Shown: piece after piece, positions 16,232-24,957 of the stretch
How positions within the stretch are numbered: the stretch's first letter is position 1
How the letters are laid out: every line of letters starts with the position of its first letter
NCBI RefSeq assembly: GCF_000719115.1
Contig: NZ_JOEA01000020.1
Coordinates: 248,001-312,000 of the forward strand
Source: Lentzea albidocapillata
GTDB lineage: Bacteria; Actinomycetota; Actinomycetes; Mycobacteriales; Pseudonocardiaceae
Length of the DNA: 64,000 nucleotides
Direction of reading: 5' to 3'
Position numbers and translations under genes: made by a program
Notes under the pieces: generated by a model
Told to the model about the DNA's origin: nothing
The model's database searches: none
Seen by the model: the letters and a program-made list of their open reading frames with translations, nothing else

Positions 16232-16634
16232 TGTTCTCGACGGCCGCGAGCGCCTTGGAGACCGGGCAGTTCGCCTTGGCGCCCTCGGCGGCCGTGACGA
16301 AGTCCTCCTGGGACAGGCCCGGCACGTTGGCGCGGACGGTCAGGTGGATGCCGGTGATGCCGACGCCCGCCTGGAACGAGACCTCGGCCTTGGTGTCGAT
16401 CGAGGTGGGCGGCGTGCCCGCGCCGGTCAGGCCGTGCGAGAGCGCCATCGAGTAGCAGGCCGAGTGTGCGGCGGCGATGAGCTCCTCGGGACTGGTCTTG
16501 CCGCCCGCCTCCTCGGCGCGCGCCTTCCAGTCGATGTCGAAGCTGCCGCTGTTGGAGGTGGCGAGGCTGACGTTTCCCTTGCCCTCGACGAGGGAGCCTT
16601 CCCAGTGAGCGTTTGCCGTCTGCTTGATGGCCAT
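16206..16634 (-). CDS. OsmC family peroxiredoxin
   Basis: A 142-residue cytosolic thiol peroxidase of the OsmC family, detoxifying organic hydroperoxides. The family framework is clear: AHWEGSLVEGKGNVSL at the start and SPEELIAAAHSACYSMALSHGL with the peroxidatic Cys. GAKANCPVSKALAAVENITLDA near the end holds the second Cys. It starts with ATG 16634 after a GGAGATC-type ribosome site. Its last 26 bp overlap the end of the convergent P450 gene. Confidence 0.93.
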   Translation of the reverse strand: MAIKQTANAHWEGSLVEGKGNVSLATSNSGSFDIDWKARAEEAGGKTSPEELIAAAHSACYSMALSHGLTGAGTPPTSIDTKAEVSFQAGVGITGIHLTVRANVPGLSQEDFVTAAEGAKANCPVSKALAAVENITLDAALV

Positions 16635-16748
16635 GATCTCCAGGTCCTTGTCGAACGGGCTCGATCAGGTTGATGCGAGCGGTCTGGGACCACCTTTTCA
16701 CGGGTCGCGCCTGAGATCACCTCGAGAACCGCGTGAACACCCGATAAA

Positions 16749-16789
16749 CGAAAGAAGCCCGGTGTCCACAGGACACCGGGCTTCTTTCG
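16749..16789. terminator. strong hairpin terminator after tRNA-Gly
   Basis: Arms CGAAAGAAGCCCGGTGTCC (16749-16767) and its exact complement (16771-16789) form a 19 bp perfect stem with a 3 nt ACA loop, with AAAG/CTTT ends. It lies 2 bp beyond the 3' end of the tRNA and can act on both strands. Confidence 0.88.
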
Positions 16790-16791
16790 AG

Positions 16792-16864
16792 AGCGGATGA
16801 CGAGACTCGAACTCGCGACCCTCACCTTGGCAAGGTGATGCGCTACCAACTGCGCTACATCCGC
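16792..16864 (-). tRNA. tRNA-Gly (anticodon GCC)
   Basis: Read on the minus strand: acceptor stem GCGGATG pairs with CATCCGC, D-arm GCGCAGTTGGTAGCGC, anticodon loop CTTGCCAAG giving anticodon GCC, T-arm GCGAGTTCGAGTCTCGT, discriminator T. The 3' CCA is not encoded. No integrase or repeat of the tRNA end is seen nearby. Confidence 0.96.
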
Positions 16865-16897
16865 ACTGCCTTACGGGAGAGAACTATACAACAGGCT

Positions 16898-17296
16898 CTA
16901 AACGGCATCTTGCGAGGGGGGCTCCAAACCGGCCAGCAGTTGATCTACCTCGTCCAACTGCTCCTTCGGCCAGCGCCACTCCCACAGCGCCCGCACCTTG
17001 GGCAGCACGTCGACCGGCAGCCACGCGGCCACCTCCTCGCGGAGGTCCCAGTCGTCGAACACGTGCTCGTAGAAGCTGATCAGTGCCGCGTTCTCCAGGA
17101 ACTGTTCCGGCTGGTGGAAGCACCAGTGCGCGAAGCCGTACGCACGCCGCAGCACCTCGTCGTCCTGCGCGCGGTGCGCTTCCTGCGCCAGCTGAGACAG
17201 CTCGGAGAAGAAGACGTGGCAGGACCACTCCTCGGTCTCGGCGACCGCCCGGAGTTCCGGCACCAGGGCCGAAGCACGTTCTCGCCAGTCCACCAC
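16898..17296 (-). CDS. conserved hypothetical protein, 132 aa
   Basis: From GTG 17296 (or the adjacent GTG 17293) the product is a soluble, acidic, aromatic-rich helical protein. It contains SELSQLAQEAHRAQDDEV, YGFAHWCFHQPEQFLEN and YEHVFDDWDLREEVAAWLP, which look like a compact all-alpha fold of the kind seen in small immunity-like or regulatory proteins of actinobacteria. I do not recognise a named family with confidence. It lies between tRNA-Gly and the divergent sigma factor gene. Confidence 0.7.
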   Translation of the reverse strand: MVDWRERASALVPELRAVAETEEWSCHVFFSELSQLAQEAHRAQDDEVLRRAYGFAHWCFHQPEQFLENAALISFYEHVFDDWDLREEVAAWLPVDVLPKVRALWEWRWPKEQLDEVDQLLAGLEPPSQDAV

Positions 17297-17470
17297 GTGC
17301 GTGACGATAGTCGCTGGATCTTGTCGCGCCGACCGTCCGACGCCCACCTGTGACCGTCCTGTCACCGATCGCGTTGCGCTGATCAGCCCACGCCGAACGG
17401 ATGGTCTTGTATATCGACCTGTTCTCATCGAGGAGCAGTTCTGGCCCCTTGTGGCATGTTGAGGCCTGTG

Positions 17471-18775
17471 ATGGTCGACGAGAACGAGGTCGACCGGGAC
17501 CTGCTCGCCAGAGTGCGCGAGGGAGACGACTCGGCCTACGGCGAACTGTTCTCCCGGCATGCGGACGCGATCCGCCGTTTTTCTCTCAGGCACGTCCGGG
17601 AGGCGGCCGAGGCCGACGACCTCACCGCTGAATCGTTCTTCCGCATGCTCCAGGCGATCCGCCGCGGCAGCGGGCCCACCGACCATGTCCGCACCTACCT
17701 GCTCACCGTCGCGCGCCGCGTCGCGTGGGAGTGGAGCGGACGGCGCCGCGACGTGCCGGTGGAGGACGAGGAGCTGGGCCGTCGCGTCGAGCCGGTGAGC
17801 GACAACGCGAACAGCAGAGCCGAGCACAACCTCATCACCAGGGCCTTCTCCAGCCTGCCCGAACGCTGGCGGGTCGTGCTGTGGCGCGTCGAGGTCGAGG
17901 GCGAACGCCCCGCCACCGTGGCACCGCACTTCGGACTCTCGCCGAACGCCATGTCGGCGTTGGCCCGCCGTGCGCGCGAGGGACTGCGTGCGGCGTACCT
18001 GCAGGCCCACCTCGCGGCCGACGACGGGCGTTCGTCGTGCGCGGCGATCCGGTCGAAGCTCGGCACCTACACCGCGGGCGGGGTCCAGGGCGTCGAGGAA
18101 CGCCGGATCCGCGGCCACCTCGACACCTGTTCCGGCTGCACACAGCTCTACACCGAGCTGAACGAGGTCTGCGCGACGTTGCGTGCCAGCGCGGCGTACC
18201 TGATCGTGCCGTCGGCGCTGGGGCTCGCGTTCGCCGGCAAGGTTTTCCTGACCAAGGCGAAGCTGGCGTTCGTGGCGGCGAGCGTGGCGACCGTCGGCCT
18301 GTTCGGGACGATGGCCGCGGTGTTCAACGGCGCCGCCGGTGTCGCCGTGCTGCAGCCGGACCAGAAGCCGGTGATCGCCATGGAGACGTCCGGGTCGTCG
18401 AGCTCCGAGCACAGCCAGGGACTCGTGGTGGCCCAGCCGCCCGCTCCCGAGCAGCAGCGGGCCAAGCCGCAGGAGAACGTGGTCAACCCCGGCGGGCAGC
18501 GCCAGGAGACCGTGCGCAGGACCGCCTCGTCCGTGCCGGCGCCGACCAGCGAGCCGCACCAGGATCCGCCGGCCGAGCGGGCTGAGACGATCGTCGAGTC
18601 GTCGGGCCAGTCCGACGTGGTCAGCACGTCGTCGACGTCGTCGCGGGAAATCAGGTCGCTCGACGTGCAGTCGTCGTCGTCCGAACCGCCGACGCCGTCC
18701 TCCGTACCGTGCTCGTCGCCGCGGACCACGGTCACGACGGCCACGCTCTACCCGACAGAGCCGCGCCAGAACTGA
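17471..18775 (+). CDS. ECF sigma factor fused to a zinc-finger/TM anti-sigma-like extension
   Basis: ATG 17471 has GAGG 6 nt upstream. Residues about 1-165 are an ECF sigma factor: region 2 (LTAESFFRMLQAIRRG and VRTYLLTVARRVAWEW) and region 4 (LPERWRVVLWRVEVEGERPATVA, then LSPNAMSALARRAREGLRAAYL). Then comes an HxxxCxxC zinc-finger-like motif (RGHLDTCSGCTQLY), as in anti-sigma factors, and one or two hydrophobic helices. A long Pro/Ser/Thr-rich extracytoplasmic tail ends the protein. Sigma and anti-sigma on one chain is the architecture described for actinobacterial ECF52/53-type proteins, implying membrane-tethered sigma released by cleavage. No separate anti-sigma gene is adjacent. Confidence 0.88.
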   Translation: MVDENEVDRDLLARVREGDDSAYGELFSRHADAIRRFSLRHVREAAEADDLTAESFFRMLQAIRRGSGPTDHVRTYLLTVARRVAWEWSGRRRDVPVEDEELGRRVEPVSDNANSRAEHNLITRAFSSLPERWRVVLWRVEVEGERPATVAPHFGLSPNAMSALARRAREGLRAAYLQAHLAADDGRSSCAAIRSKLGTYTAGGVQGVEERRIRGHLDTCSGCTQLYTELNEVCATLRASAAYLIVPSALGLAFAGKVFLTKAKLAFVAASVATVGLFGTMAAVFNGAAGVAVLQPDQKPVIAMETSGSSSSEHSQGLVVAQPPAPEQQRAKPQENVVNPGGQRQETVRRTASSVPAPTSEPHQDPPAERAETIVESSGQSDVVSTSSTSSREIRSLDVQSSSSEPPTPSSVPCSSPRTTVTTATLYPTEPRQN

Positions 18776-18869
18776 CGGTGACGATCAAGGTCCGGCGAGT
18801 TCACCCACAAGGCTCTGCCCGCGCCAGGTACGGTTTGGCCAAGACCGACCGAGCGTGGGAGACGGGTAC

Positions 18870-19307
18870 ATGACGCGGCTGGTGCGCGGTGCTGACGGGC
18901 GGATGTGGACGGTCCACAGCCGCATCGAGTGGCGCAACCCGGTGGAGTCCGACGACTTCGAACACGACGTCAGCGGCGGTGCTCTGCCCGGCATCATGAT
19001 GGGTGGCATGCTCGTCGTGATGGTGGTCGTGCTGATCGCCTGGACGCCGGAGCAGGTCGTCGTGCCGGCCTGGCTGATCCTCGCGCTGATCTTCCTGTTC
19101 GCCTTCTTCCCGGTCCGCTGGGCGCTGCGCCGCCCGCACACGCTGGTCGCGGAGAGCAAGGCCACGCCCGACGAGCTGCCACCCGAGCGGTGGATCGGGT
19201 CCGTTCGCGGCCCCATGGCGGTGCGCCAGGAGGCCTCCCGGGTCGCCCGGACGATCGAGATGCACTCGCTGCCGGACGTCGAAGGTCCGTTGCAACCCGT
19301 CGACTGA
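18870..19307 (+). CDS. conserved actinobacterial membrane protein, 145 aa
   Basis: ATG 18870 follows GGGAGACGGG. The protein has a hydrophilic start (VRGADGRMWTVHSRIEWRNP), two adjacent TM helices (about residues 47-65 and 70-92) and a cytosolic tail. I do not recognise a named domain. It lies 15 bp upstream of the DNA glycosylase gene and is probably co-transcribed with it. Confidence 0.8.
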   Translation: MTRLVRGADGRMWTVHSRIEWRNPVESDDFEHDVSGGALPGIMMGGMLVVMVVVLIAWTPEQVVVPAWLILALIFLFAFFPVRWALRRPHTLVAESKATPDELPPERWIGSVRGPMAVRQEASRVARTIEMHSLPDVEGPLQPVD

Positions 19308-19322
19308 TGCGACACTGGACCG

Positions 19323-20189
19323 GTGCCCGAACTACCCGAGGTAGAAGCACTGGTTCACCACCTGCGTGAGAACGCGGTGGGCCGTGTGGTGCACCGCGTC
19401 GACGTCGCCTCGTTGCAGGTGCTCAAGACGTTCGACCCGCCATGGACGGCGCTGCACGGCCAGGAGGTCGTGGCCGCGCACCGGCACGGCAAGCACCTCG
19501 ACCTGGAGGTCGCGGACGGCCTGCACCTGGTCGTGCACCTCGCCCGGGCCGGCTGGCTGCGCTGGGCCGACACCATGTCCGCGCCACCGCCCAAGCAGGG
19601 CCGCGGGCCGCTGGCGTTGCGCGTCCATCTGGGTCCGCCCGGCCAGGGGCCGGGGTTCGACCTGACGGAAGCGGGCACGAAGAAGGGGCTCGCGGCGTGG
19701 GTCGTGCGCGACCCGAAGACCATCGCGAGCGTCGCCAGGCTGGGCCCGGACGCGTTGGGGATCACCCGCACGCAGCTGGAAGACCTGTTCGACAAGCGGA
19801 CCGAGCGGCTCAAGACGTCGCTCACGGACCAGAGCCTGATCGCGGGCATCGGCAACGCCTATTCCGACGAGATCATGCACATGGCGCGGCTTTCGCCGTA
19901 CGCGACGACGGGCAAGCTGAACTCGGAGCAGCTCGACCACCTGCACGAGGCGCTGCTCACGACCCTGACCGATGCGGTCGCACGGTCCGTTGGGCAGGAC
20001 GCCGCGCGGTTGAAGGGTGAGAAGCGGTCGGGGCTGCGGGTGCACGCGCGCACGGGGCTGCCGTGTCCGGTGTGCGGTGACACGGTTCGTGAGGTGTCGT
20101 TCGCGGACAAGGCGTTCCAGTACTGCGCGACGTGTCAGACCGGCGGCAAGCCGCTGGCGGACCGCCGGCTGTCCCGCCTGCTCAAATAA
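19323..20189 (+). CDS. Fpg/Nei family DNA glycosylase (AP lyase)
   Basis: A base-excision repair glycosylase removing oxidised bases. The N-terminal MPELPEVE supplies the catalytic Pro2 and Glu3; GTG 19323 is required as start to expose the proline. A helix-two-turn-helix region (SLIAGIGNAYSDEIMHMARLSP) and a C-terminal zinc finger (CPVCGDTVREV, then YCATCQTGG) complete the 288-residue enzyme. The exact substrate (8-oxoG versus oxidised pyrimidines) is not settled by sequence, so no symbol is given. Confidence 0.92.
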   Translation: MPELPEVEALVHHLRENAVGRVVHRVDVASLQVLKTFDPPWTALHGQEVVAAHRHGKHLDLEVADGLHLVVHLARAGWLRWADTMSAPPPKQGRGPLALRVHLGPPGQGPGFDLTEAGTKKGLAAWVVRDPKTIASVARLGPDALGITRTQLEDLFDKRTERLKTSLTDQSLIAGIGNAYSDEIMHMARLSPYATTGKLNSEQLDHLHEALLTTLTDAVARSVGQDAARLKGEKRSGLRVHARTGLPCPVCGDTVREVSFADKAFQYCATCQTGGKPLADRRLSRLLK

Positions 20190-20224
20190 CCGCTGCTTAA
20201 CCGGTCTGGCCCAGCCTCGTAGGC

Positions 20225-20671
20225 ATGACACGTCTGAGGAAAGCCGTCGCCGTAGTGGTGGCCGCCGCCGCGGCCCTCATCGTCGCGCCGATGAACGCGC
20301 ACGCCGCCGAGTACGGGTGCACCGGTTCGCTGATCGACACCTACAAGGTGTACTCGAAGGTGCCGAACCACCTGAGCACGATCCGCCTGTACTACAACTC
20401 CAGCACGGGCTACAACTGCGCGGCGAACGTGAAGACCGCGTACTACTCGCAGTTCAAGCACTTCGCCAGCATCAGCATGTACAACCAGGACTTCCGCGAG
20501 GACGACAACAACCGTCCCGGCTACAACAACGACTACGACGCCGGCAACTTCCAGTACTACGCCGGTCCGGTCAAGGTGTACGCCAAGGGCAAGTGCGTGA
20601 CGATTCGCGCCATTACCAAGTACTACGACGAGATGGCCATCAAGGACGCCGTCGGAGTCCACTGCGGTTAG
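20225..20671 (+). CDS. secreted Tyr/Asn-rich protein, spore-associated-protein-like
   Basis: A 148-residue exported protein. The signal peptide runs to AHA (about residue 28); the mature part has Cys at four positions (GCTGS, YNCAAN, GKCVT, VHCG), allowing two disulfides. It is rich in Tyr and Asn (RLYYNSSTGYNC, RPGYNNDYDAGNFQYY). The IDTY...LYYNSSTGYNC pattern recalls small secreted actinobacterial proteins such as SapA (spore-associated protein A), but similarity is loose. Its role is unknown. Confidence 0.82.
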   Translation: MTRLRKAVAVVVAAAAALIVAPMNAHAAEYGCTGSLIDTYKVYSKVPNHLSTIRLYYNSSTGYNCAANVKTAYYSQFKHFASISMYNQDFREDDNNRPGYNNDYDAGNFQYYAGPVKVYAKGKCVTIRAITKYYDEMAIKDAVGVHCG

Positions 20672-20674
20672 ATC

Positions 20675-21250
20675 CTAAACGATCAACACCTCCAGGGTGC
20701 GAGGGCCGTGGACGCCCTCCACCCGGTTGAGCTCGATGTCGCTCGTCGCGGACGGCCCGCTGATGAACGTCAACGGCCGCGTGGACTCCAGTCGCCGCAG
20801 GGCTTCCGGCACCGACGCGGCGATCTGGTCCACCCGCACCACGCACAGGTGGTAGTCGGGCAGCAGGGTGAGCGCGCGGCGGCCCTGAGCCTCGCCGCCG
20901 TCCAGCACGATCGTGCCGGTGTCGGCGATGGCCACCGCGCATCCGGTCAGCACGCCGTCCGCCCGGTCGAGATCCTCGATCGACAACGGCTCGCGCAACC
21001 ACGTGACGCCGTCGATCAGCCACTCGTCCGGAACGCCTTGTGGCGCAACGATTCGTTTACCGGTCAGCGCCTTCAGCGCATCGGGAACGCTGGTGACGGT
21101 GTGCACGATCGCGCGGTAGTCGGCGACCCGTTCGGCGAACAGCTCGACGCCGCCGGGACCCGTCTGGTGGTAGCCGCGGACGACGGGAGCCGCGGCCGGG
21201 ACCCGCGCGTCGCGGATGCGCTGAAGGATCTCTTCTCGTGCGCTAGCCAC
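20675..21250 (-). CDS. lutC: lactate utilization protein C (LutC/LUD domain)
   Basis: LutC is part of the LutABC complex oxidising L-lactate to pyruvate in the cytosol. From GTG 21250 the protein has 191 residues, with the LUD pattern GCAVAIADTGTIVLDGGEAQG, LTLLPDYHLCVV and LTFISGPSATSDIELNRVEGVHGPR. The start overlaps the end of lutB by 8 bp, so translation is coupled. It is the last gene of lutABC. Confidence 0.93.
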   Translation of the reverse strand: MASAREEILQRIRDARVPAAAPVVRGYHQTGPGGVELFAERVADYRAIVHTVTSVPDALKALTGKRIVAPQGVPDEWLIDGVTWLREPLSIEDLDRADGVLTGCAVAIADTGTIVLDGGEAQGRRALTLLPDYHLCVVRVDQIAASVPEALRRLESTRPLTFISGPSATSDIELNRVEGVHGPRTLEVLIV

Positions 21251-22661
21251 GGTTCTTCCTCCACCAGGCGCGGAACGACTCGGCCGGTGGTGCGGGCACG
21301 TCGCGGGAGGACGTCCACCTCGACCCCGGCCACGGCAGTGACGTGATCTTGCCGTCCCTGGCCAGGAATCGGGCCAGGGAACCGGCTTTCTGCGCCTTCT
21401 CGTAGCGGGAGGCCTCCCGGAACATCCACGCGGCGGCCGCCATCGCGACGGACTCGGCCGTGCGTCCCTTGGCCTCCACGACCTCGGCACGCAGGTGCGT
21501 GAGGACGGACGGGATGTCGATCCGCACCGGGCAGACCTCGAAGCAGGCGCCGCAAAGCGAAGAGGCGTAAGGAAGTGACGCCGCCTGCGGGTCGTGCAGG
21601 TCGCCGACCAGCTGCGGCGTCAGGATCGCGCCGATCGGTCCGGGGTAGACCGAGCCGTACGACTTGCCGCCGGTACGTTCGTAGACCGGGCAGACGTTGA
21701 GGCAGGCCGAGCACCGGATGCAGCGGAGTGCCTGGCGCCCGACGGAATCCGTCAACGTCGCGGTGCGGCCGTTGTCGATCAGCACGAGGTGGAACCGCTG
21801 CGGCCCGTCGCCGGGCGTCACGCCGGTCCACACGCTCGTGTACGGGTTCATCCGCTCCGCCGTGGACGAGCGGGGCAGCAGCTGCAGGAAGACCTCGAGG
21901 TCCTGCCACGTCGGCACGAGCTTCTCGATGCCCATCACGGTGATCAGGGTCTCCGGCAGCGTCAGGCACATCCGGCCGTTGCCCTCGGACTCCAGCACCA
22001 CGATCGACCCGGTGTCGGCGACGGCGAAGTTCGCTCCCGAGATGGCGACCCTGGTGGTCAGGAACTTCTCCCGCAGGTACACCCGCGCCGCCTCGGCGAG
22101 GTCCGCCGGTTCGTCGGAGACCTCGACCCCCATGCGGCGCTGGAAGATCTCGCGGATCTCCGAGCGGTTGCGGTGGATCGCGGGCACCAGGATGTGCGAC
22201 GGCCGGTCGTCGCCGAGCTGCACGATCAGCTCGGCGAGGTCGGTCTCGATCGCGTGCACGCCACCGGCTTCGAGGGCCTCGTTGAGCCCGATCTCGGCCG
22301 TGGCCATGGACTTGACCTTGACGACCTCGTCCGCCTGCTCGGCGCGGCAGAGGTCGAGCACGATCCGGTTCGCCTCTTCGGCGTCCCGGGCCCAGTGGAC
22401 GACGCCGCCGCGTGCCGTGACCGACTCCTCGAGCTGGATCAGGAGCGTGTCGAGACGCGCCAGGACGTCGTCCTTGATCTGCTCGCCGGCGACCCGCAGC
22501 TGTTCCCAGTCGGTCATCTCGGCGACCGCGGCCTCCCGGCGTCCCCGGATGGTGCCGGTGGCCTTGCGCAGGTTCTGCCGCAGCTGGGTGTCCTGCAGGG
22601 CCTCTTTCGCGGCCTTCGGGAACGTCGGGCTGCCCAGCCACGTCACCGGGTTGCGAGCCAC
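21243..22661 (-). CDS. lutB: lactate utilization iron-sulfur protein LutB
   Basis: A 472-residue iron-sulfur subunit of the L-lactate oxidising LutABC complex. GTG 22661 follows GGAGGAGGACCC and overlaps the end of lutA by 19 bp. An N-terminal LUD domain (AISGANFAVADTGSIVVLES) is followed by two 4Fe-4S clusters (RCIRCSACLNVCPVYE and SLCGACFEVCPVRIDIP). A C-terminal helical tail with RWTSSRDVPAP completes the usual length. The longer frame upstream of 22661 is a shadow of lutA. Confidence 0.95.
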   Translation of the reverse strand: MARNPVTWLGSPTFPKAAKEALQDTQLRQNLRKATGTIRGRREAAVAEMTDWEQLRVAGEQIKDDVLARLDTLLIQLEESVTARGGVVHWARDAEEANRIVLDLCRAEQADEVVKVKSMATAEIGLNEALEAGGVHAIETDLAELIVQLGDDRPSHILVPAIHRNRSEIREIFQRRMGVEVSDEPADLAEAARVYLREKFLTTRVAISGANFAVADTGSIVVLESEGNGRMCLTLPETLITVMGIEKLVPTWQDLEVFLQLLPRSSTAERMNPYTSVWTGVTPGDGPQRFHLVLIDNGRTATLTDSVGRQALRCIRCSACLNVCPVYERTGGKSYGSVYPGPIGAILTPQLVGDLHDPQAASLPYASSLCGACFEVCPVRIDIPSVLTHLRAEVVEAKGRTAESVAMAAAAWMFREASRYEKAQKAGSLARFLARDGKITSLPWPGSRWTSSRDVPAPPAESFRAWWRKNRG

Positions 22662-23362
22662 GGGTCCTCCTCCGTCGAAGCCAGGATCTCCGCCAGGTGC
22701 ACCGGCCGCACGCCCGTGCGCAGTCGTGAGAGCCCACCTCCGATATGCATGAGGCAGGAGTTGTCGCCCGCACTCACGACCTCGGCGCCGGTGGAGAGCA
22801 CACAGGTCATCTTGTCCGCGAGCATCGCCGTGGACGTCTCGGCGTTCTTCACCGCGAACGTGCCACCGAAGCCGCAGCACTGCGTCGAGTCCGGCAGTTC
22901 CACCAGATCGAGTGCCTTCACGGCCCTGAGCAGCGCCAACGGCTTGTCGCCGACCCCCAGCATGCGCAACGAGTGACACGTGGGGTGGTAGGTGACCCGG
23001 TGGGGGAACCAGGCACCGACGTCGATCACACCCAGCACGTCGACCAGGAACTCCGCGAGCTCGAACGTGCGCGGCGGAGACTCACCCAGCGTGGGATGGA
23101 CCTCCCGGACCATGCCGGCACATGACCCGGATGGCGCAACCACGTAGTCGTAGCTTCCGAAGACGTCGGTGTACTTGCGGGCCAACGGCTTCGAAAGCTC
23201 CCGGTAACCGGTGTTGAAGTGCATCTGGCCGCAGCACGTCTGGTCGAGCGGGAACTCGACCGAACAGCCGAGCCGCTCCAGCAGACGCACCACGGCACGG
23301 GCCGTCTCCGGGAAGAACGTGTCCGTCAGGCAGGTCGCGAACAGTGCCACTTTCACCCGCAC
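22643..23362 (-). CDS. lutA: lactate utilization protein LutA (CCG-domain)
   Basis: A 239-residue cysteine-rich subunit with two CCG domains (DQTCCGQMHFNTGY and DSTQCCGFGGTFAVKN), plus PSGSCAGMV and THNSC-like DNSCLMHIGGG elements that ligate a non-cubane Fe-S cluster in this family. GTG 23362 follows GGGGAGAGG; GTG 23356 is an alternative. It is the first gene of lutABC and is transcribed divergently from the LytS-type kinase across a 99 bp gap, a likely regulatory link. Confidence 0.94.
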   Translation of the reverse strand: MRVKVALFATCLTDTFFPETARAVVRLLERLGCSVEFPLDQTCCGQMHFNTGYRELSKPLARKYTDVFGSYDYVVAPSGSCAGMVREVHPTLGESPPRTFELAEFLVDVLGVIDVGAWFPHRVTYHPTCHSLRMLGVGDKPLALLRAVKALDLVELPDSTQCCGFGGTFAVKNAETSTAMLADKMTCVLSTGAEVVSAGDNSCLMHIGGGLSRLRTGVRPVHLAEILASTEEDPWLATR

Positions 23363-23461
23363 ACCCTCTCCCCAAATTCATCGGATGTCTACCCGGACCG
23401 GTGGACCGTACGGGGGTACGCCGGGCGCGCCTCTTGCTATAGGGGTGCCCCACGGCACAGC

Positions 23462-24724
23462 ATGTGCACTGTGGGCGACCTGTTGACCGAGCGCGCCGTG
23501 CTCGGTGTCATCGCGACCCTGGCCGTTCTGGGCCTCTTCGTGATGCTGTGCCGCGCTCGACGAGTCAGTACCTCTGTCGAGGATGCTGTGATGGACATGC
23601 TCGACCGGATGTCCAAGGCGTCGAGCGACCTCCGCGCGGGCCTGACCCAGGAGGCCGCCGACAAGGCCACACCCCACCTGCGCGAGATGCTGCGGTGCGT
23701 CGCGGTCGCCATCACCGACGAAGAGGGCACTGTCCTGTCGTGGGACGGCGGCGCGAACGACCACTACGAGTACCTCCGCGACACGGTGGCCCGGGCCATC
23801 AACAACTGCCACAAGGAACACGTGGACCATCGCAAACTCGGCTGCGAGCTGCAGGGTCCGTGCTCACTGCACAGCGTCGTCGTGGTGCCCCTGGTCGTCG
23901 AGGGAGACGTCGCCGGCACGTTGATCGTGGTCTCCGGCGTGGCCTCGAAGCGCCAGATCCGGATGGCCGAGGAGACCGCCCGCTTCGTCTCGACCCAGCT
24001 CGAACTGGAAGTCGTCCAGAAGCAACGCCAGGCGCTGGCCCAGGCCGAGGTGAAGGCCCTGCGGGCCCAGATCTCGCCGCACTTCGTCTACAACGCGCTG
24101 AACACGATCTCCTCGCTGATCCGCACCGACCCGTCGCACGCCCGTGAGCTGCTGCAGGAGTTCGCGGAGTTCACGCGCTACTCGTTCCGCACCGACGGCT
24201 TGTTCACGACCCTCGCCGATGAATTGACCAACATCCATCGCTACCTGACCATCGAACAGGCCCGTTACGGCGCCCGGCTGAGCGTCAGGCTGCGCATCGC
24301 CCCCGAGGTCCTGCAGGTCGTCCTGCCGTTCCTGGTCCTGCAACCCCTGGTCGAGAACGCGGTGCGGCACGGCCTGGCCAAGAAGCCCGGCGGCGGCATG
24401 CTCACCATCACGGCCGAGGACAACGGCAACGAGGCCCTGATCAGCGTCGAGGACGACGGCGTCGGCATGGACCCCGACCGCCTCGACGACATCAAGGATG
24501 CCCACCAGACCGGCGCGCACGTCGGCATCGGCAACATCAACGACCGCATGCGCACGGTGTTCGGCGCCGAGTACGCCCTGGTCGTGGAGACGGCGCCGAG
24601 CGCGGGCACCAAGGTCATCCTGAAGGTGCCGAAGTTCGCCCGCAACGTGCTGCCGAACCTGAACATCGGTTCTCAGATGACCGACGAGCCGATGACGGCG
24701 GAGCAGCCCGCGATCCGCGCCTGA
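23462..24724 (+). CDS. LytS/YpdA-type sensor histidine kinase
   Basis: A 420-residue membrane sensor kinase starting at ATG 23462. One TM helix (about 9-31) is followed by a GAF-like domain (about 60-200) with Cys/His residues (NNCHKEHVDH, LGCELQGPC). Next comes the His_kinase domain with phospho-acceptor His in LRAQISPHFVYNALNTISS and a HATPase (LVLQPLVENAVRHGL, ISVEDDGVGMDPD, HVGIGNINDRM). It belongs to the LytS class that partners LytTR regulators, and one lies 1.4 kb downstream. The setting between lutABC and two carboxylate symporters suggests sensing of lactate, pyruvate or acetate, as in E. coli BtsSR/YpdAB. That role is inference. Confidence 0.93.
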   Translation: MCTVGDLLTERAVLGVIATLAVLGLFVMLCRARRVSTSVEDAVMDMLDRMSKASSDLRAGLTQEAADKATPHLREMLRCVAVAITDEEGTVLSWDGGANDHYEYLRDTVARAINNCHKEHVDHRKLGCELQGPCSLHSVVVVPLVVEGDVAGTLIVVSGVASKRQIRMAEETARFVSTQLELEVVQKQRQALAQAEVKALRAQISPHFVYNALNTISSLIRTDPSHARELLQEFAEFTRYSFRTDGLFTTLADELTNIHRYLTIEQARYGARLSVRLRIAPEVLQVVLPFLVLQPLVENAVRHGLAKKPGGGMLTITAEDNGNEALISVEDDGVGMDPDRLDDIKDAHQTGAHVGIGNINDRMRTVFGAEYALVVETAPSAGTKVILKVPKFARNVLPNLNIGSQMTDEPMTAEQPAIRA

Positions 24725-24957
24725 CCTGCATCGATGGCCGGTCAAGAAGTTGCAAGGTCAATCATGCTCAACCCGGACGTGCATCGTGCCGATTGTGGTG
24801 TTGACCAATGAACAGCCGGCCGTTTGAGCAACCAGGGGCCGGCCGCGAGTAAAGGCCACATCCAGTGCACGAACACCAAGCACCCGAGCGCGTCCGCGTC
24901 TGCATCAAGTGCACCGCCAAGGGGTTCAGCAGCTGCAAGTGCTGACGAGCACTCGGC

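Noticed and set aside
16792..16864. tRNA-Gly as integration site of a mobile element.
   Set aside because: No integrase, no repeat of the tRNA 3' end and no phage-like genes nearby.
16898..18559. A 553-codon minus-strand frame including the 132-aa hypothetical protein.
   Set aside because: Residues before GTG 17296 are antisense to the sigma factor gene and show no protein character.
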